Source: Aeromicrobium camelliae (GTDB taxonomy: Bacteria; Actinomycetota; Actinomycetes; Propionibacteriales; Nocardioidaceae). From it: 64,000 nt of DNA. Positions 16,891 through 26,432 of the stretch are shown here, piece after piece. Each line of letters opens with the position of its first letter. The first letter of the stretch is position 1. The translations under genes were made by a program, and so were the position numbers. The notes under the pieces were generated by a model that saw only the letters and a program-made list of their open reading frames with translations, made no database searches and was not told the DNA's origin. The stretch lies in assembly GCF_003850045.1 (NCBI RefSeq), contig NZ_RQJX01000003.1, forward strand, positions 1-64,000, written 5' to 3'.

Positions 16891-18180
16891 ATGAGCGAGA
16901 ACTGGTCGTTCGAGACCAAGCAGATTCACGCCGGCCAGGAGCCGGATCCGACGACGGGCGCCCGCGCCCTGCCGATCTACCAGACCACGTCGTACCAGTT
17001 CCGGGACACGCAGCACGCCGCGGACCTGTTCGGCCTCGCCGAGCCGGGCAACATCTACACCCGGATCATGAACCCGACGCAGGACACCGTCGAGCAGCGC
17101 ATCGCCGCGCTCGAGGGCGGCGTCGGCGCACTGCTCGTCGCCTCCGGGCAGGCCGCGACCACCGGAGCGCTCACCAACGTCGCCGAAGCCGGCGACCACA
17201 TCGTCGCGTCCGCCAGCCTCTACGGCGGCACCGACAGCCTCCTGCGCCACAGCTTCCCGAAGCTCGGCATCGAGGTGACCTTCGTGGCCGAGCCCAACGA
17301 CCCGCAGCAGTGGCGTGACGCGGTCCGCGAGAACACGAAGGCGTTCTTCGGCGAGACGATCGGCAACCCGAAGGGCGACGTGCTCGACCTCGAGGCCGTC
17401 GGCGCCGTGGCGCGCGAGGTCGGCGTGCCGTTCATCGTCGACAACACGGTGGCCACGCCGTACCTGCTCAACCCGCTCAAGCACGGCGCGGACACCGTCG
17501 TGCACTCGGCGACCAAGTACCTGGGCGGTCACGGCACCGCCATCGCCGGTGTCGTCGTGGACGGCGGCACGTTCGACTACGGCGCGCACGGCGACAAGTT
17601 CCCCGGATTCACGACGCCCGACGAGAGCTACCACGGGCTCGTCTTCGCCGAGGCGCTCGGCCCGGCGGCGTACCTCACCAAGCTGCGTGTGCAGTACCTG
17701 CGCAACGTCGGTCCCGCGATCGCGCCCTTCAACGCGTGGCTGCTCGCCCAGGGCCTCGAGACATTGAGCCTGCGCGTCGAGCGGCACGTCGAGAACGCGC
17801 GCCGAGTGGCCGAGTGGCTGCAGGCGCGTGACGACGTCGCCTCGGTGCACTGGGCCAGCCTGGCCAGCAGCCCCTACCAGGAGCTCGCGCAGAAGTACGT
17901 GCCCAAGGGCGCCGGTGCGATCGTCACGTTCGAGCTGCCCGGTGGTGTCGATGCCGGACGCCGGTTCATCGACGCGCTCGAGCTGCACAGCCACGTCGCC
18001 AACATCGGTGACGTCCGCAGCCTCGCGATCCACCCGGCCTCGACGACGCACAGCCAGCTGACGGCCGAGGAACAGGCGGGCGCCGGCGTGACGCCGGGCC
18101 TCGTGCGACTCGCCGTCGGGCTCGAGGGTATCGACGACATCCTGGCCGACCTCGACGCGGGATTCCGCGCGGCGAAGTGA
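16891..18180 (+). CDS. metY: O-acetylhomoserine sulfhydrylase MetY
   Basis: A 429-residue PLP enzyme of the Cys/Met metabolism family. It makes homocysteine from O-acetylhomoserine and sulfide, and some homologues also accept O-acetylserine. SWSFETKQIHAGQ-type N-terminus, YQTTSYQF, MNPTQDTVEQRIAALEGG and the lysine region HSATKYLGGHGT are clear. The ATG at 16891 follows an AGGAG site by 6-7 bases. Its stop overlaps the metX GTG start by 4 bases, so the two methionine genes are co-translated, a common actinobacterial arrangement. Confidence 0.94.
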   Translation: MSENWSFETKQIHAGQEPDPTTGARALPIYQTTSYQFRDTQHAADLFGLAEPGNIYTRIMNPTQDTVEQRIAALEGGVGALLVASGQAATTGALTNVAEAGDHIVASASLYGGTDSLLRHSFPKLGIEVTFVAEPNDPQQWRDAVRENTKAFFGETIGNPKGDVLDLEAVGAVAREVGVPFIVDNTVATPYLLNPLKHGADTVVHSATKYLGGHGTAIAGVVVDGGTFDYGAHGDKFPGFTTPDESYHGLVFAEALGPAAYLTKLRVQYLRNVGPAIAPFNAWLLAQGLETLSLRVERHVENARRVAEWLQARDDVASVHWASLASSPYQELAQKYVPKGAGAIVTFELPGGVDAGRRFIDALELHSHVANIGDVRSLAIHPASTTHSQLTAEEQAGAGVTPGLVRLAVGLEGIDDILADLDAGFRAAK

Positions 18181-19157
18181 CCCAGCAGGCGGCGATCGGC
18201 GACCTCACCCTCGAGTCGGGTGAGGTGCTTCCCGACGTCACGCTCGCCTACGAGACGTGGGGCGAGTACGACGGAACGAACGCCGTCCTCATCCTCCACG
18301 CTCTCACCGGTGACACCCACGTCACCGGTGAGGGCGGGTGGTGGAACCACGTCGTCGGTCCCGGCCTCGGCATCGACACCGACCGGTTCTTCGTCGTCGC
18401 GGCGAACATCCTCGGCGGCTGCCGCGGCAGCACCGGACCGACCACCCTCGCGCCCGACGGCGAGCCCTGGGGGTCGCGATTCCCCTCGATCACGGTCCGC
18501 GACCAGGTCGCGGCGGAGGTGGCGTTCGCGGACGTCCTCGGCGTCGACACCTGGTACGGGGTCATCGGCGGCTCGGCCGGCGGGATGCGCGCGCTCGAGT
18601 GGGCGATCGAGCATCCCGCGCGCGTCGAGCGGCTGTTCCTGCTCGCCACGTGCGCCGCGGCATCGGCCGACCAGATCGCGTTGTCGGCGACCCAGAACGA
18701 CATCATCCGCGCGGCCGGGCCCGTCGCCGGCCTCGACCTCGCCCGCCGGATCGCGCACATCTCGTATCGCAGCGAGGTGGAGTTCGCCGAACGCTTCGGG
18801 CGGCGGGTGCAGGGCGACGGCCGGTTCGCGGTCGAGTCGTACCTGCAGCACCACGGCGACAAGCTCGTCAAGCGGTTCGACGCCGACTCGTACATCGTGC
18901 TCAGCGACGCGATGAACAGTCACGACGTCGGGCGCGGCCGCGGCGGCGTGCAGGCGGCGCTGGGACGCATCGAGGCCGAGACGGTGGTGGCCGGGATCGA
19001 CTCCGACCGGCTCTACCCGCTGTATCAGCAGCTCGAACTCGCCGACGGCATTCCCGGCTGCGAAGCGCTCGACATCGTCAAGTCCCCCTACGGCCACGAC
19101 GGCTTCCTCATCGAGGCCGACCAAGTCGGTGACCTCGCCCGCCGCTTGCTGGCGTGA
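18177..19157 (+). CDS. metX: Homoserine O-acetyltransferase MetX
   Basis: A 326-residue alpha/beta-hydrolase-fold acyltransferase that makes O-acetylhomoserine for MetY. The nucleophile elbow is VIGGSAGGMRALEW, with Ala where GGSMGG is usual. The NILGGCRGSTGP segment and the C-terminal YGHDGFL with catalytic His are present. A SDRLYPLYQQ stretch carries the expected acidic region. The GTG start overlaps the metY stop. The protein is somewhat short at the N-terminus compared with many MetX proteins (about 350-380 residues), but the catalytic parts are all there. Confidence 0.92.
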   Translation: MTQQAAIGDLTLESGEVLPDVTLAYETWGEYDGTNAVLILHALTGDTHVTGEGGWWNHVVGPGLGIDTDRFFVVAANILGGCRGSTGPTTLAPDGEPWGSRFPSITVRDQVAAEVAFADVLGVDTWYGVIGGSAGGMRALEWAIEHPARVERLFLLATCAAASADQIALSATQNDIIRAAGPVAGLDLARRIAHISYRSEVEFAERFGRRVQGDGRFAVESYLQHHGDKLVKRFDADSYIVLSDAMNSHDVGRGRGGVQAALGRIEAETVVAGIDSDRLYPLYQQLELADGIPGCEALDIVKSPYGHDGFLIEADQVGDLARRLLA

Positions 19158-19370
19158 CGGATTACCAGGTTACGTAGGTTTTCCCTCACTCCTCCGGGTG
19201 AATTTCACTGGAGAAGTGGGAGTTTTCCTGGGTCGGTGGGCGCGGCGCTCCGAGCCGCTGACGGATTACCAGGTGACGTAGGAGATCTTCACTCCTCACA
19301 GGAAACCGGCACTCCTCCAGGGGAATTCACCCGGAGGAGTGAGGGAAAACCTACGTAACCTGGTAATCCG
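19158..19370. repeat. Perfect 47-base inverted repeat between convergent genes
   Basis: The gap between metX and the ABC pseudogene is almost entirely one large palindrome. The arms 19158-19204 and 19324-19370 are exact reverse complements over 47 bases, beginning CGGATTACCAGGTTACG. The pairing continues imperfectly inward (GGAGTTTTCCTG against CAGGAAACCGGCACTCC). The central part holds a third, shorter direct copy of the arm end near 19260 (GGATTACCAGGTGACGTAGG). The left arm begins in the base after the metX stop codon. It could end transcription from both sides. Confidence 0.92.
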
Positions 19371-19373
19371 CGC

Positions 19374-21102
19374 TCAGCTGGGAGTCTCGAGGCGGAAGGC
19401 GGCGACGAGTTCGCGATAGAGATCAGATTCGCTCAGGAGTTCATGGTGGGTTCCCTGCGCCACCACTCGTCCGCCGTCCATCACCACGATGCGGTCGGCG
19501 TCGATCACGGTGGACAGTCGATGCGCGATGGTCAGAACGGCTCCCCGCTCCGCCTGGCGCCGGATCGCCTCGTGAATCGCTGACTCTGTCACACCGTCGA
19601 CCTGCGCCGTCGCTTCGTCCATCAGCAGGATCTGCGGCTCGGCCAACAAGGCGCGCGCGATGGCGATCCGCTGCCGCTGACCTCCCGAGACATTCGTGTC
19701 GGTGAGGACCGAGTCGAGCCCGTCGGGAAGTTCGGCGACGAGGGAGTCCAGGCCGAGTTCCCTCAGCACCCGCGCTACGTCCTGGTCCGACGCGTTCGGG
19801 TTGATGATCAGGAGGTTGTCGCGGAGTGCCGGGCACGACCGGGGTTTCCTGTTCGACGTACGCGAGTTTCGCGCGCGCCTGCCGCGGCGACATCTGCCTG
19901 TAGGGGACACCGCCACGTCGCACCTCGCCCGCCTCCGGTTCAAGGAAGCCAAGCACCGCCGACATGACGGACGTCTTACCCGCACCCGAGGGACCCACGA
20001 GCGCGACGTGCCCGCGCTCTGGGAGATCAATCGTCACCTCGGCGAGTGCGAGGCGCGCATCCGCCCCGTAGCGAGCCTGCACGGCGACCAGTGAGAGACC
20101 TGCCCCCACCTCGACCGCATGAACATCGCCGACAGGTTCGCGCGGGAGCGCATCGACCTCCCGGATACGGGCGGCCGCTGCGATCCCGGCCTGCAGCGCC
20201 GTCATGTTCTGACTCAGCTCAGTGATCGGCCCCATGAGGCCGAACGCGTACAGGAGGAAGGCCACGAGCGTCGACACCGCCATGTCGCCGGCCGCGACCC
20301 GCGCTGCACCCAGTGCAAGGATGACGATGATGGCGGCTTGAATGCCCGTCCATGACACGGTCCACGCGACAACCTCGCGACGCACTGCTCGCACCCCGTG
20401 GTCCCGCGCCCTATCGACATCGGCGAACAGCCGCGCCCGCTGACGTTCCTCGGCTCCGGCGGCCTTGACCGTTTTGATGGCGCGCAGGGTGCCTTCAGTT
20501 CCGCCACCGAGATCGGCCAGCGCGGCCTGCGCCTTCTCCTGGGCCGCAGCGATACCAGGCATCAGCACGCCGAAGAGCACAGCGACCACCACGACCGCAG
20601 CGAGGGTGACCGCGAACAGCACCAGGTCTAGTACGGCCATGAGAATCAGCGTGCCGACGAGCACGACGCTGCCGTTCACGAGGCCGATCAGGCTCGACGA
20701 CGCCGCCTCGCGCATCAGCACCGAGTCGCTCGTGACCCGCGTGACGAGATCGCCGGGCGGCTTGCGGAGCAACGGCAGGACCTTCGCCGACAGGAAGCGA
20801 GCGATCAAGTGCCGCCGCGCACCACGCACGATGTCCTCGGCGAGGGTGCCCAGCAGGATCCACTGCCACCAGCTGATGAGGGCGCCGACGACGAGCAGAC
20901 CGAGCAAGACGGCGACCGGGCCGGAGATCGATCCGCCGACGGCGAGCGTGTCGAGCACCCATTTGGTCACCAGTGGCGTGGCCAGTTCCATGCTCGATGC
21001 CATGAGCCCGAGTGCCAGCGTCACGGCGAGCGTGCGCCGATGGGGACGCGCAAACGACCACAGCACATAGAACCGCGAGGACGAGTCAACCATGGTCCCC
21101 AT
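19374..21102 (-). pseudogene. ABC exporter (fused membrane and ATPase domains), frameshifted
   Basis: The gene would encode a one-chain ABC exporter of about 575 residues. It has a six-helix membrane domain (about residues 20-310) and an ATPase with Walker A GPSGAGKTS, signature NVSGGQRQR and Walker B ILLMDEAT. The frame breaks near 19824-19831, after YVEQETPVVPGT; two missing bases there would join it to LRDNLLIINPN. The break falls between Walker A and the signature, so the product would lack half the ATPase. Start is at 21102 or 21093. It is divergent from a TetR gene and probably was its target. Decay or a sequencing error are both possible. Confidence 0.82.
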
Positions 21103-21104
21103 TA

Positions 21105-21138
21105 AGACACATCTGTCTCATGTAGGACAAGTTAGTCT
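21105..21138. promoter_or_regulatory. Two tandem operator-like dyads, 20 bases apart
   Basis: AGACACATCTGTCT at 21105-21118 is a dyad with perfect 5-base arms around CATC. GGACAAGTTAGTCT at 21125-21138 is a weaker copy with the same 5-4-5 layout. Their spacing is exactly 20 bases, about two helical turns. They lie between the divergent exporter and TetR genes, touching the exporter start, as expected for cooperative binding of TetR dimers on one face of the DNA. Confidence 0.65.
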
Positions 21139-21168
21139 CGTCACGGGACGACGGGATATCCTGAATGC

Positions 21169-21711
21169 GTGAGCACGTCCACGCAGGACCGCACCAGGCG
21201 GACCATCTTGCTTGCGGCGATTCGTGTTCTCAGCGCCAACCGAAGCGCGAGCATGCGAGAGATCGCCGAGGAGGCCGACGTTGCGCGCAGCACCGTGCAT
21301 CGCTACTTCGCCGACCGGCCGGCGCTCGAAGCCGCCATGAGTGAATTCGTCGACGAGGAGTACATCGCGATCGGCACGGCGGCCCGCCCCGAGGAGGGAA
21401 CGGGAATCGACGCCCTCGAACGGCTCGCGACTGAGCTATTCGATCACCTCGAGGTCTTCGGCTGGTGGTTCCAACTTCCCGAGGACGAGGAAGAGGTCGC
21501 TGTCGAGGAAGACGACCACATCGTCTCGCGCGTCGTGCAGCGCGGACACGACGACGGCACGATCGACCCATCTCTTCCCGTGGGTTGGGTCACTGGGCTC
21601 GTGTGGTCCCTGCTGTATTCGGCGAACGCCTACACCCAGGAGGGCTCCTTCACCCGCGGCGAGGTGCGCAAGCTGTTTCTGCATAGCCTCCGCAAGTCCG
21701 TCAGCGCTTGA
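21169..21711 (+). CDS. TetR-family regulator of the adjacent exporter
   Basis: A 180-residue TetR protein. The HTH (about residues 10-55) has SMREIAEEADVARSTVHRYFADR, followed by a helical ligand domain with an unusually acidic stretch EDEEEVAVEEDDH near residue 105. The GTG at 21169 begins MSTSTQDRTRRTIL. It is divergent from the ABC exporter gene and most likely represses it through the two dyads at 21105-21138. Since the exporter is frameshifted here, the regulator may now lack a useful target. Confidence 0.85.
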   Translation: MSTSTQDRTRRTILLAAIRVLSANRSASMREIAEEADVARSTVHRYFADRPALEAAMSEFVDEEYIAIGTAARPEEGTGIDALERLATELFDHLEVFGWWFQLPEDEEEVAVEEDDHIVSRVVQRGHDDGTIDPSLPVGWVTGLVWSLLYSANAYTQEGSFTRGEVRKLFLHSLRKSVSA

Positions 21712-21717
21712 GTCCGC

Positions 21718-22023
21718 TCACCACGAGGATGTGGTGATGCCGGGAAGCTCGCCGCGGTGAGCGCCTTCACGGAGTCGGATGCGCGAGAGACCGACCTTGC
21801 GGACGTAGCCTCGGGGCCGGCCGTCGACCTGGTCGCGGTTGCGCACCCGCACCGGCGAGGAGTCGCGCGGCAGCTTGGCGAGCGCACGCGAGGCCGCCAT
21901 CCGCTCCTCCATCGACAGTGAGGTGTCGCGGCTCGCCTGGCGCAGGGCAGCGCGCTTCTCGGCGTACCGCGCCACCTTCTCCTTGCGCCGCTCGTTCTGC
22001 ACGATCTTGCTGCGCTTGGCCAT
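21718..22023 (-). CDS. rpsN: 30S ribosomal protein S14, zinc-independent form
   Basis: A 101-residue long-type S14. It starts [20 protein letters not shown] and ends in [20 protein letters not shown] and SSW, with no CxxC zinc knuckle. Such C-minus paralogues replace zinc-binding S14 when zinc is scarce. It is the last gene of a leftward rpmB-rpmG-rpsN operon, one base after rpmG. It is probably under Zur control. Confidence 0.94.
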   Translation of the reverse strand: MAKRSKIVQNERRKEKVARYAEKRAALRQASRDTSLSMEERMAASRALAKLPRDSSPVRVRNRDQVDGRPRGYVRKVGLSRIRLREGAHRGELPGITTSSW

Positions 22024-22024
22024 G

Positions 22025-22195
22025 TCAGCGCTCCTCGCGGAAGTCGACGTGCTGCCTCGCGACCGGATCGAACTTGCGCAGCACCAGCCGGTCCGGGTCG
22101 TTACGGCGGTTCTTGCGGGTCACGTAGGTGTAGCCCGTGCCCGCGGTGGACCGCATCTTCACGACGGGCCGGATGTCCGAGCTCTTCTTACTCAC
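22025..22195 (-). CDS. rpmG: 50S ribosomal protein L33, zinc-independent form
   Basis: A 56-residue L33. It reads [20 protein letters not shown] at the N-terminus and [14 protein letters not shown] in the middle, with no cysteines, so it cannot hold the usual zinc. The GTG start at 22193-22195 overlaps the rpmB stop by 4 bases. Its stop is one base before rpsN. Confidence 0.93.
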   Translation of the reverse strand: MSKKSSDIRPVVKMRSTAGTGYTYVTRKNRRNDPDRLVLRKFDPVARQHVDFREER

Positions 22196-22428
22196 AACTT
22201 CTCCCCTCGCGCCAGGATCTGCGCCACGACGGCGTCGATCCCGCGTCGATCGATGGTCTTGATGCCTCGCGCACTGACGGTCAGCGTCACGCGCCGGCCC
22301 AGGCTGGGAACCCAGTACGTCTTGCGCTGGATGTTCGGATCGAACCGTCGCTTGGTGCGGCGGTGCGAGTGCGAGACGTGATGGCCGAAGCCGGGCTCCG
22401 CGCCGGTGACCTGACAGTGCCGTGCCAT
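22192..22428 (-). CDS. rpmB: 50S ribosomal protein L28, zinc-independent form
   Basis: A 78-residue L28. It starts [20 protein letters not shown] and contains [19 protein letters not shown]. It has a single Cys and lacks the cysteine pairs of the zinc-binding form. It is the first gene of the leftward alternative ribosomal operon. It is divergent from rpmE2 across a 67-base gap with a Zur-like motif. Confidence 0.93.
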   Translation of the reverse strand: MARHCQVTGAEPGFGHHVSHSHRRTKRRFDPNIQRKTYWVPSLGRRVTLTVSARGIKTIDRRGIDAVVAQILARGEKL

Positions 22429-22438
22429 GATACTCCTT

Positions 22439-22467
22439 ATTGAAAACGATTCCCATGACGATATCAT
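22439..22467. promoter_or_regulatory. Candidate Zur box between divergent ribosomal operons
   Basis: The 67-base divergent gap has an AT-rich island unlike its surroundings. ATTGAAAACGATTCCCATGA resembles actinobacterial Zur boxes of the TGAAAATGATTTTCA type. An ATGACGATATCAT dyad overlaps its end. All seven flanking genes fit Zur regulation in related organisms. Binding is inferred, not shown. Confidence 0.65.
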
Positions 22468-22495
22468 TCGTGCAGCACCCGCTGAAAGGACCTGC

Positions 22496-22741
22496 ATGAA
22501 GCCCGACATCCACCCCACCTACCGCCCCGTCGTCTTCCGCGATCGCTCCGGCGACCTCACGCTGCTCACGCGTTCGACCGCGACGAGCGACGCGACGATC
22601 GAGCTGGACGGCGTCACGTACCCGGTCATCGATGTGGACGTCTCGAGCGCCAGCCATCCGTTCTGGACGGGCCGCGGGCGCGTCGTCGATTCCGAGGGCC
22701 GCGTGGAGCGATTCCGTCGCCGCTACGGGAGCGACGCATGA
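22496..22741 (+). CDS. rpmE2: 50S ribosomal protein L31 type B, zinc-independent
   Basis: An 81-residue type B L31. It starts [20 protein letters not shown] and contains [13 protein letters not shown] and [11 protein letters not shown], with no CxxC motifs. It replaces the zinc-binding L31 under zinc limitation. An AAAGGA ribosome site precedes the ATG at 22496. Its stop overlaps the start of the CobW-like gene by 4 bases. Confidence 0.94.
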   Translation: MKPDIHPTYRPVVFRDRSGDLTLLTRSTATSDATIELDGVTYPVIDVDVSSASHPFWTGRGRVVDSEGRVERFRRRYGSDA

Positions 22742-23802
22742 GCGTGCCGGTCGCCCTCGTCACCGGCACGGCCGCGGACGCGGTGGAACGGACGGTGCTG
22801 ACGCTCGCGTGGGACGCGCCCGACGCCGTCGCCGTCCACCACACGATCGACGTCCCCCGCCAGCGACTGACTCGGATCGTCGCGGACCACACGGGCATCC
22901 TCGAACGCGAGGAGATCGACCTCGACCACGCGTGCGCCAGCTGCGCGCTGCGGGAGGACATCCTGCCGACGCTCGCCCGACTGGCCGAGGCCGGGCGATG
23001 GAGCTCGATCGTGGCGCACCTGCCGACGAGCGCTGACGCCACCGGCATCTGCCGCGTCCTCGAGTACGACCCCGAGTTCGATCTGCACGTCAGCGAGGTC
23101 ATCGCCGTCGTCGACGGAACGACGTGGGAGGACGACCTCCTCGGCGACGATCTGCTGCGCGAACGCGGCATCCACACCTCCGCCGAGGACGGCCGCAGCG
23201 TCGCGGAGACGTTGTCGGCCCTCGTCGAGTACGCCGACACCGTCATGGTCGTCGGGGACATCGGCGACGACGGGCGCGACCTCCTCTCGGTGCTCGCCCG
23301 CCGCGACGCCCGCCTGGTGGACGACCACCTCGCCTACGCCTTCGACACGGGGCGCCGCCGCGACCACGAGAGCGCCGAACGCTGGGTCGACCCCATGAGC
23401 ACTCAGCCGGTCGGTCTGATCGAGGACGGGGTCGCATGGACGTTGGAACTGCGCTCCGATCGCCCGTTCCACCCCGACCGCCTGCACGCGCACATCGCCG
23501 AACTCGGCGGCGGGCCGCGGCGCTCCCGGGGCTGCTTCTGGCTCCCGACCCGCCCCGATCAGGCGTGCGAGTGGTCGGGAGCGGGCGGGCAGCTGAGCGT
23601 CGGCACCGCACTCGCCCAACCCCAGGGCCGCCCGCACACACGCCTCCTCGTCAGCGGCATCGACGACGGCATCGACGAGCTCGTCACCTTGTTCCATCGC
23701 TGCCTGCTGACCGACGAGGAGCTCAACCACCGCGGCTGGGCCTGGGACGTCAGCGACGACGGATTCACCCCGTGGCTCGGCCCCCTGCGCCGCGCCGCCT
23801 GA
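22738..23802 (+). CDS. CobW-like protein lacking a P-loop (Mrf-like candidate)
   Basis: A 354-residue member of the CobW/COG0523 group found with alternative ribosomal proteins in actinobacteria. The Walker A position reads [13 protein letters not shown] instead of GxxGxGKT, so GTP binding is doubtful. The metal motif CxCC is reduced to CASCALRED near residue 61. The C-terminal CobW domain is present (GCFWLPTRP and QLSVGT). In mycobacteria a CobW-like protein in the zinc-repressed ribosomal operon (Mrf) is reported to recruit the hibernation factor Mpy; this gene may be its counterpart. Family is fairly sure, role is inferred. Confidence 0.8.
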   Translation: MSVPVALVTGTAADAVERTVLTLAWDAPDAVAVHHTIDVPRQRLTRIVADHTGILEREEIDLDHACASCALREDILPTLARLAEAGRWSSIVAHLPTSADATGICRVLEYDPEFDLHVSEVIAVVDGTTWEDDLLGDDLLRERGIHTSAEDGRSVAETLSALVEYADTVMVVGDIGDDGRDLLSVLARRDARLVDDHLAYAFDTGRRRDHESAERWVDPMSTQPVGLIEDGVAWTLELRSDRPFHPDRLHAHIAELGGGPRRSRGCFWLPTRPDQACEWSGAGGQLSVGTALAQPQGRPHTRLLVSGIDDGIDELVTLFHRCLLTDEELNHRGWAWDVSDDGFTPWLGPLRRAA

Positions 23803-23819
23803 CCCCGAGGAGACACCTC

Positions 23820-23996
23820 ATGGCCGTACCGAAGCGCAAGACCTCGCGCAGCAACACCCGCCACCGCCGCAGTCAGTGGAAAGCCCACCCCGTCACCCTC
23901 GTCCCCGTGACAGTGGGCGGCGAGACCGTCCGCGTCCCGCGCCGGCTCGTCCGGGCCGTCCAGTCGGGACTGATCGATCCGAAGGAGTACCGATGA
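23820..23996 (+). CDS. rpmF: 50S ribosomal protein L32, zinc-independent form
   Basis: A 58-residue L32. It starts [20 protein letters not shown] and has no cysteines, unlike the usual CxxC form. A GAGGAG site precedes the ATG at 23820. It follows the CobW-like gene and overlaps rpmJ by 4 bases. Confidence 0.93.
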   Translation: MAVPKRKTSRSNTRHRRSQWKAHPVTLVPVTVGGETVRVPRRLVRAVQSGLIDPKEYR

Positions 23997-24115
23997 AGGT
24001 CCGCAACTCGCTGCGCTCGCTGAAGAACCAGCCGGGCTCGCAGGTCGTCCGCCGTCGCGGGCGCACCTACGTCATCAACAAGCAGAACCCACGGCTCAAG
24101 GCTCGTCAGGGCTGA
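23993..24115 (+). CDS. rpmJ: 50S ribosomal protein L36 type B, zinc-independent
   Basis: A 40-residue type B L36 with [19 protein letters not shown] and [17 protein letters not shown]. It has no cysteines or zinc site. Its ATG overlaps the rpmF stop. It closes the rightward rpmE2-CobW-rpmF-rpmJ operon. Confidence 0.92.
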   Translation: MKVRNSLRSLKNQPGSQVVRRRGRTYVINKQNPRLKARQG

Positions 24116-24131
24116 CGCCTACGATGGCCGC

Positions 24132-25136
<1,005 letters not shown>

Positions 25137-25215
25137 TCGCTCGCGCTGCGGCACGCCGCGTCCTGTGGTTCGGTGGAGGTGGTTGAGCGCGTTCCACGAA
25201 CGAAAGGTGTCAGCA

Positions 25216-26103
25216 GTGCCAGAACCCGATGTGACCGAACCCGCGCTCAGCGAGGGCTTCCCCGCGCAGCAGCAGGAGCCTCCCGGCGTCACCGGAGCGA
25301 CGGAGCCGCTGCCCGACCACGGCGAGAACAGCTATGTGGGGCACGGCAAGCTCGAGGGGAAGCGTGCGCTGATCACCGGCGGGGACTCCGGCATCGGCCG
25401 TGCCGTCGCCCTGGCGTTCGCCCGCGAAGGCGCCGACGTCGCGTTCACCTACCAGCCCGAGGAGTCCGAGGACGCCGCCGAGACGACCCGGCTCGTCGAG
25501 GCCGAGGGTCGGCGCGCGCTCGCGATCGAGGCCGATCTGCGCGACAACGCGACCTGCAAGAACGTCATCGCCCAGGTCGCCGATCAACTCGGCGGCCTCG
25601 ACGTGCTGGTCAACAACGCCGGCTACCAGTTCGCGCGGCGCGAGAGCATCGCCGACATGACCGACGACCAGCTTGAGCGCGTCCTCGCCACCAACCTCAA
25701 GGCGATGTTCGTCCTCACGCGCGAGGCGATGCCGCACCTCAAGCAGTCGCGCGGCAACATCATCAACGTCTCGTCGATCCAGGCCTACGAGCCGTCGACG
25801 TCGTTGCTGGACTACGCGTCCACGAAGGCCGCGATCAACAACTTCACGATCAACCTCGCGCAGGAAGCCGGCGCCGACGGCGTCCGCGTGAACGCGGTCG
25901 CGCCCGGACCGATCTGGACGCCGCTCCAACCGGCCACGCAGAGCACGGAGAAGCTGGCGCAGTTCGGCCAGGAGACGCCCCTCGGTCGTGCCGGGCAGCC
26001 GGCGGAGTGCGCTCCCGCGTTCGTGTTCCTGGCCAACGAGACCGATGCCAGCTACGTGTCGGGCACGGTGCTCGGCGTGACCGGCGGAAAGGGGGTGTTC
26101 TGA
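25216..26103 (+). CDS. SDR oxidoreductase (glucose-dehydrogenase-like, extended N-terminus)
   Basis: A 295-residue short-chain dehydrogenase. A 45-residue Pro- and Glu-rich N-terminal extension precedes GGDSGIGRAVALAFAREGA. NNAGYQ, the catalytic Ser in NVSSIQAY and YASTKAAINNF (Tyr and Lys) are present. This type (YghA/YhdF-like) is often tied to general stress. The GTG at 25216 follows GAAAGG by 8 bases; another GTG at 25207 is possible. Its stop overlaps the next start, so it forms a pair with a small Rho-N-like protein. Confidence 0.87.
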   Translation: MPEPDVTEPALSEGFPAQQQEPPGVTGATEPLPDHGENSYVGHGKLEGKRALITGGDSGIGRAVALAFAREGADVAFTYQPEESEDAAETTRLVEAEGRRALAIEADLRDNATCKNVIAQVADQLGGLDVLVNNAGYQFARRESIADMTDDQLERVLATNLKAMFVLTREAMPHLKQSRGNIINVSSIQAYEPSTSLLDYASTKAAINNFTINLAQEAGADGVRVNAVAPGPIWTPLQPATQSTEKLAQFGQETPLGRAGQPAECAPAFVFLANETDASYVSGTVLGVTGGKGVF

Positions 26104-26378
26104 TGCCCAGCAAGAAGGACGAGAACGACTCGCAGCTGAAGAACCCGGACATGTACGAGGAACTTCGCGACGAGGGCGCGTCCAAGGAGAAGGCCGCACG
26201 CATCTCCAACGCCGCCGCGCGCGACGGCAAGAAGGAAGTCGGCAAGCGCGGCGGCAAAGCCGGCTCCTACGAGGACTGGACCGTCGACGAGCTGCAGGAC
26301 CGCGCGAAAGAACTCGGCATCGAGGGTCATTCGCAGATGAAGAAGGCGGAGCTCATCGACGCTCTGCGCAACCACTGA
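26103..26378 (+). CDS. Small DUF7218/Rho-N-domain-like protein
   Basis: A 91-residue hydrophilic protein. The first half has MYEELRDEGASKEKAARISN and a basic KRGGKAGSYEDW linker. The C-terminus WTVDELQDRAKELGIEGHSQ with ELIDALRNH is a SAP/Rho-N-like helix-extended-loop-helix that often binds nucleic acid. The ATG at 26103 overlaps the SDR stop. The role is unknown; pairing with a stress-type SDR and nearby dps suggests stress protection. Confidence 0.8.
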   Translation: MPSKKDENDSQLKNPDMYEELRDEGASKEKAARISNAAARDGKKEVGKRGGKAGSYEDWTVDELQDRAKELGIEGHSQMKKAELIDALRNH

Positions 26379-26389
26379 CCCGGACACGA

Positions 26390-26425
26390 CACGAGGCCCG
26401 CCGCGAGCATGCGGCGGGCCTCGTG
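26390..26425. terminator. Bidirectional terminator hairpin
   Basis: CACGAGGCCCGCCGC and GCGGCGGGCCTCGTG form a perfect 15-base-pair stem with a 6-base loop, extended outward by further GACACGAC/GTGTCGTC pairing. It sits between the convergent DUF7218 and dps genes. No long T tract follows, as is usual in GC-rich actinomycetes. Confidence 0.85.
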
Positions 26426-26432
26426 CGTGTCG

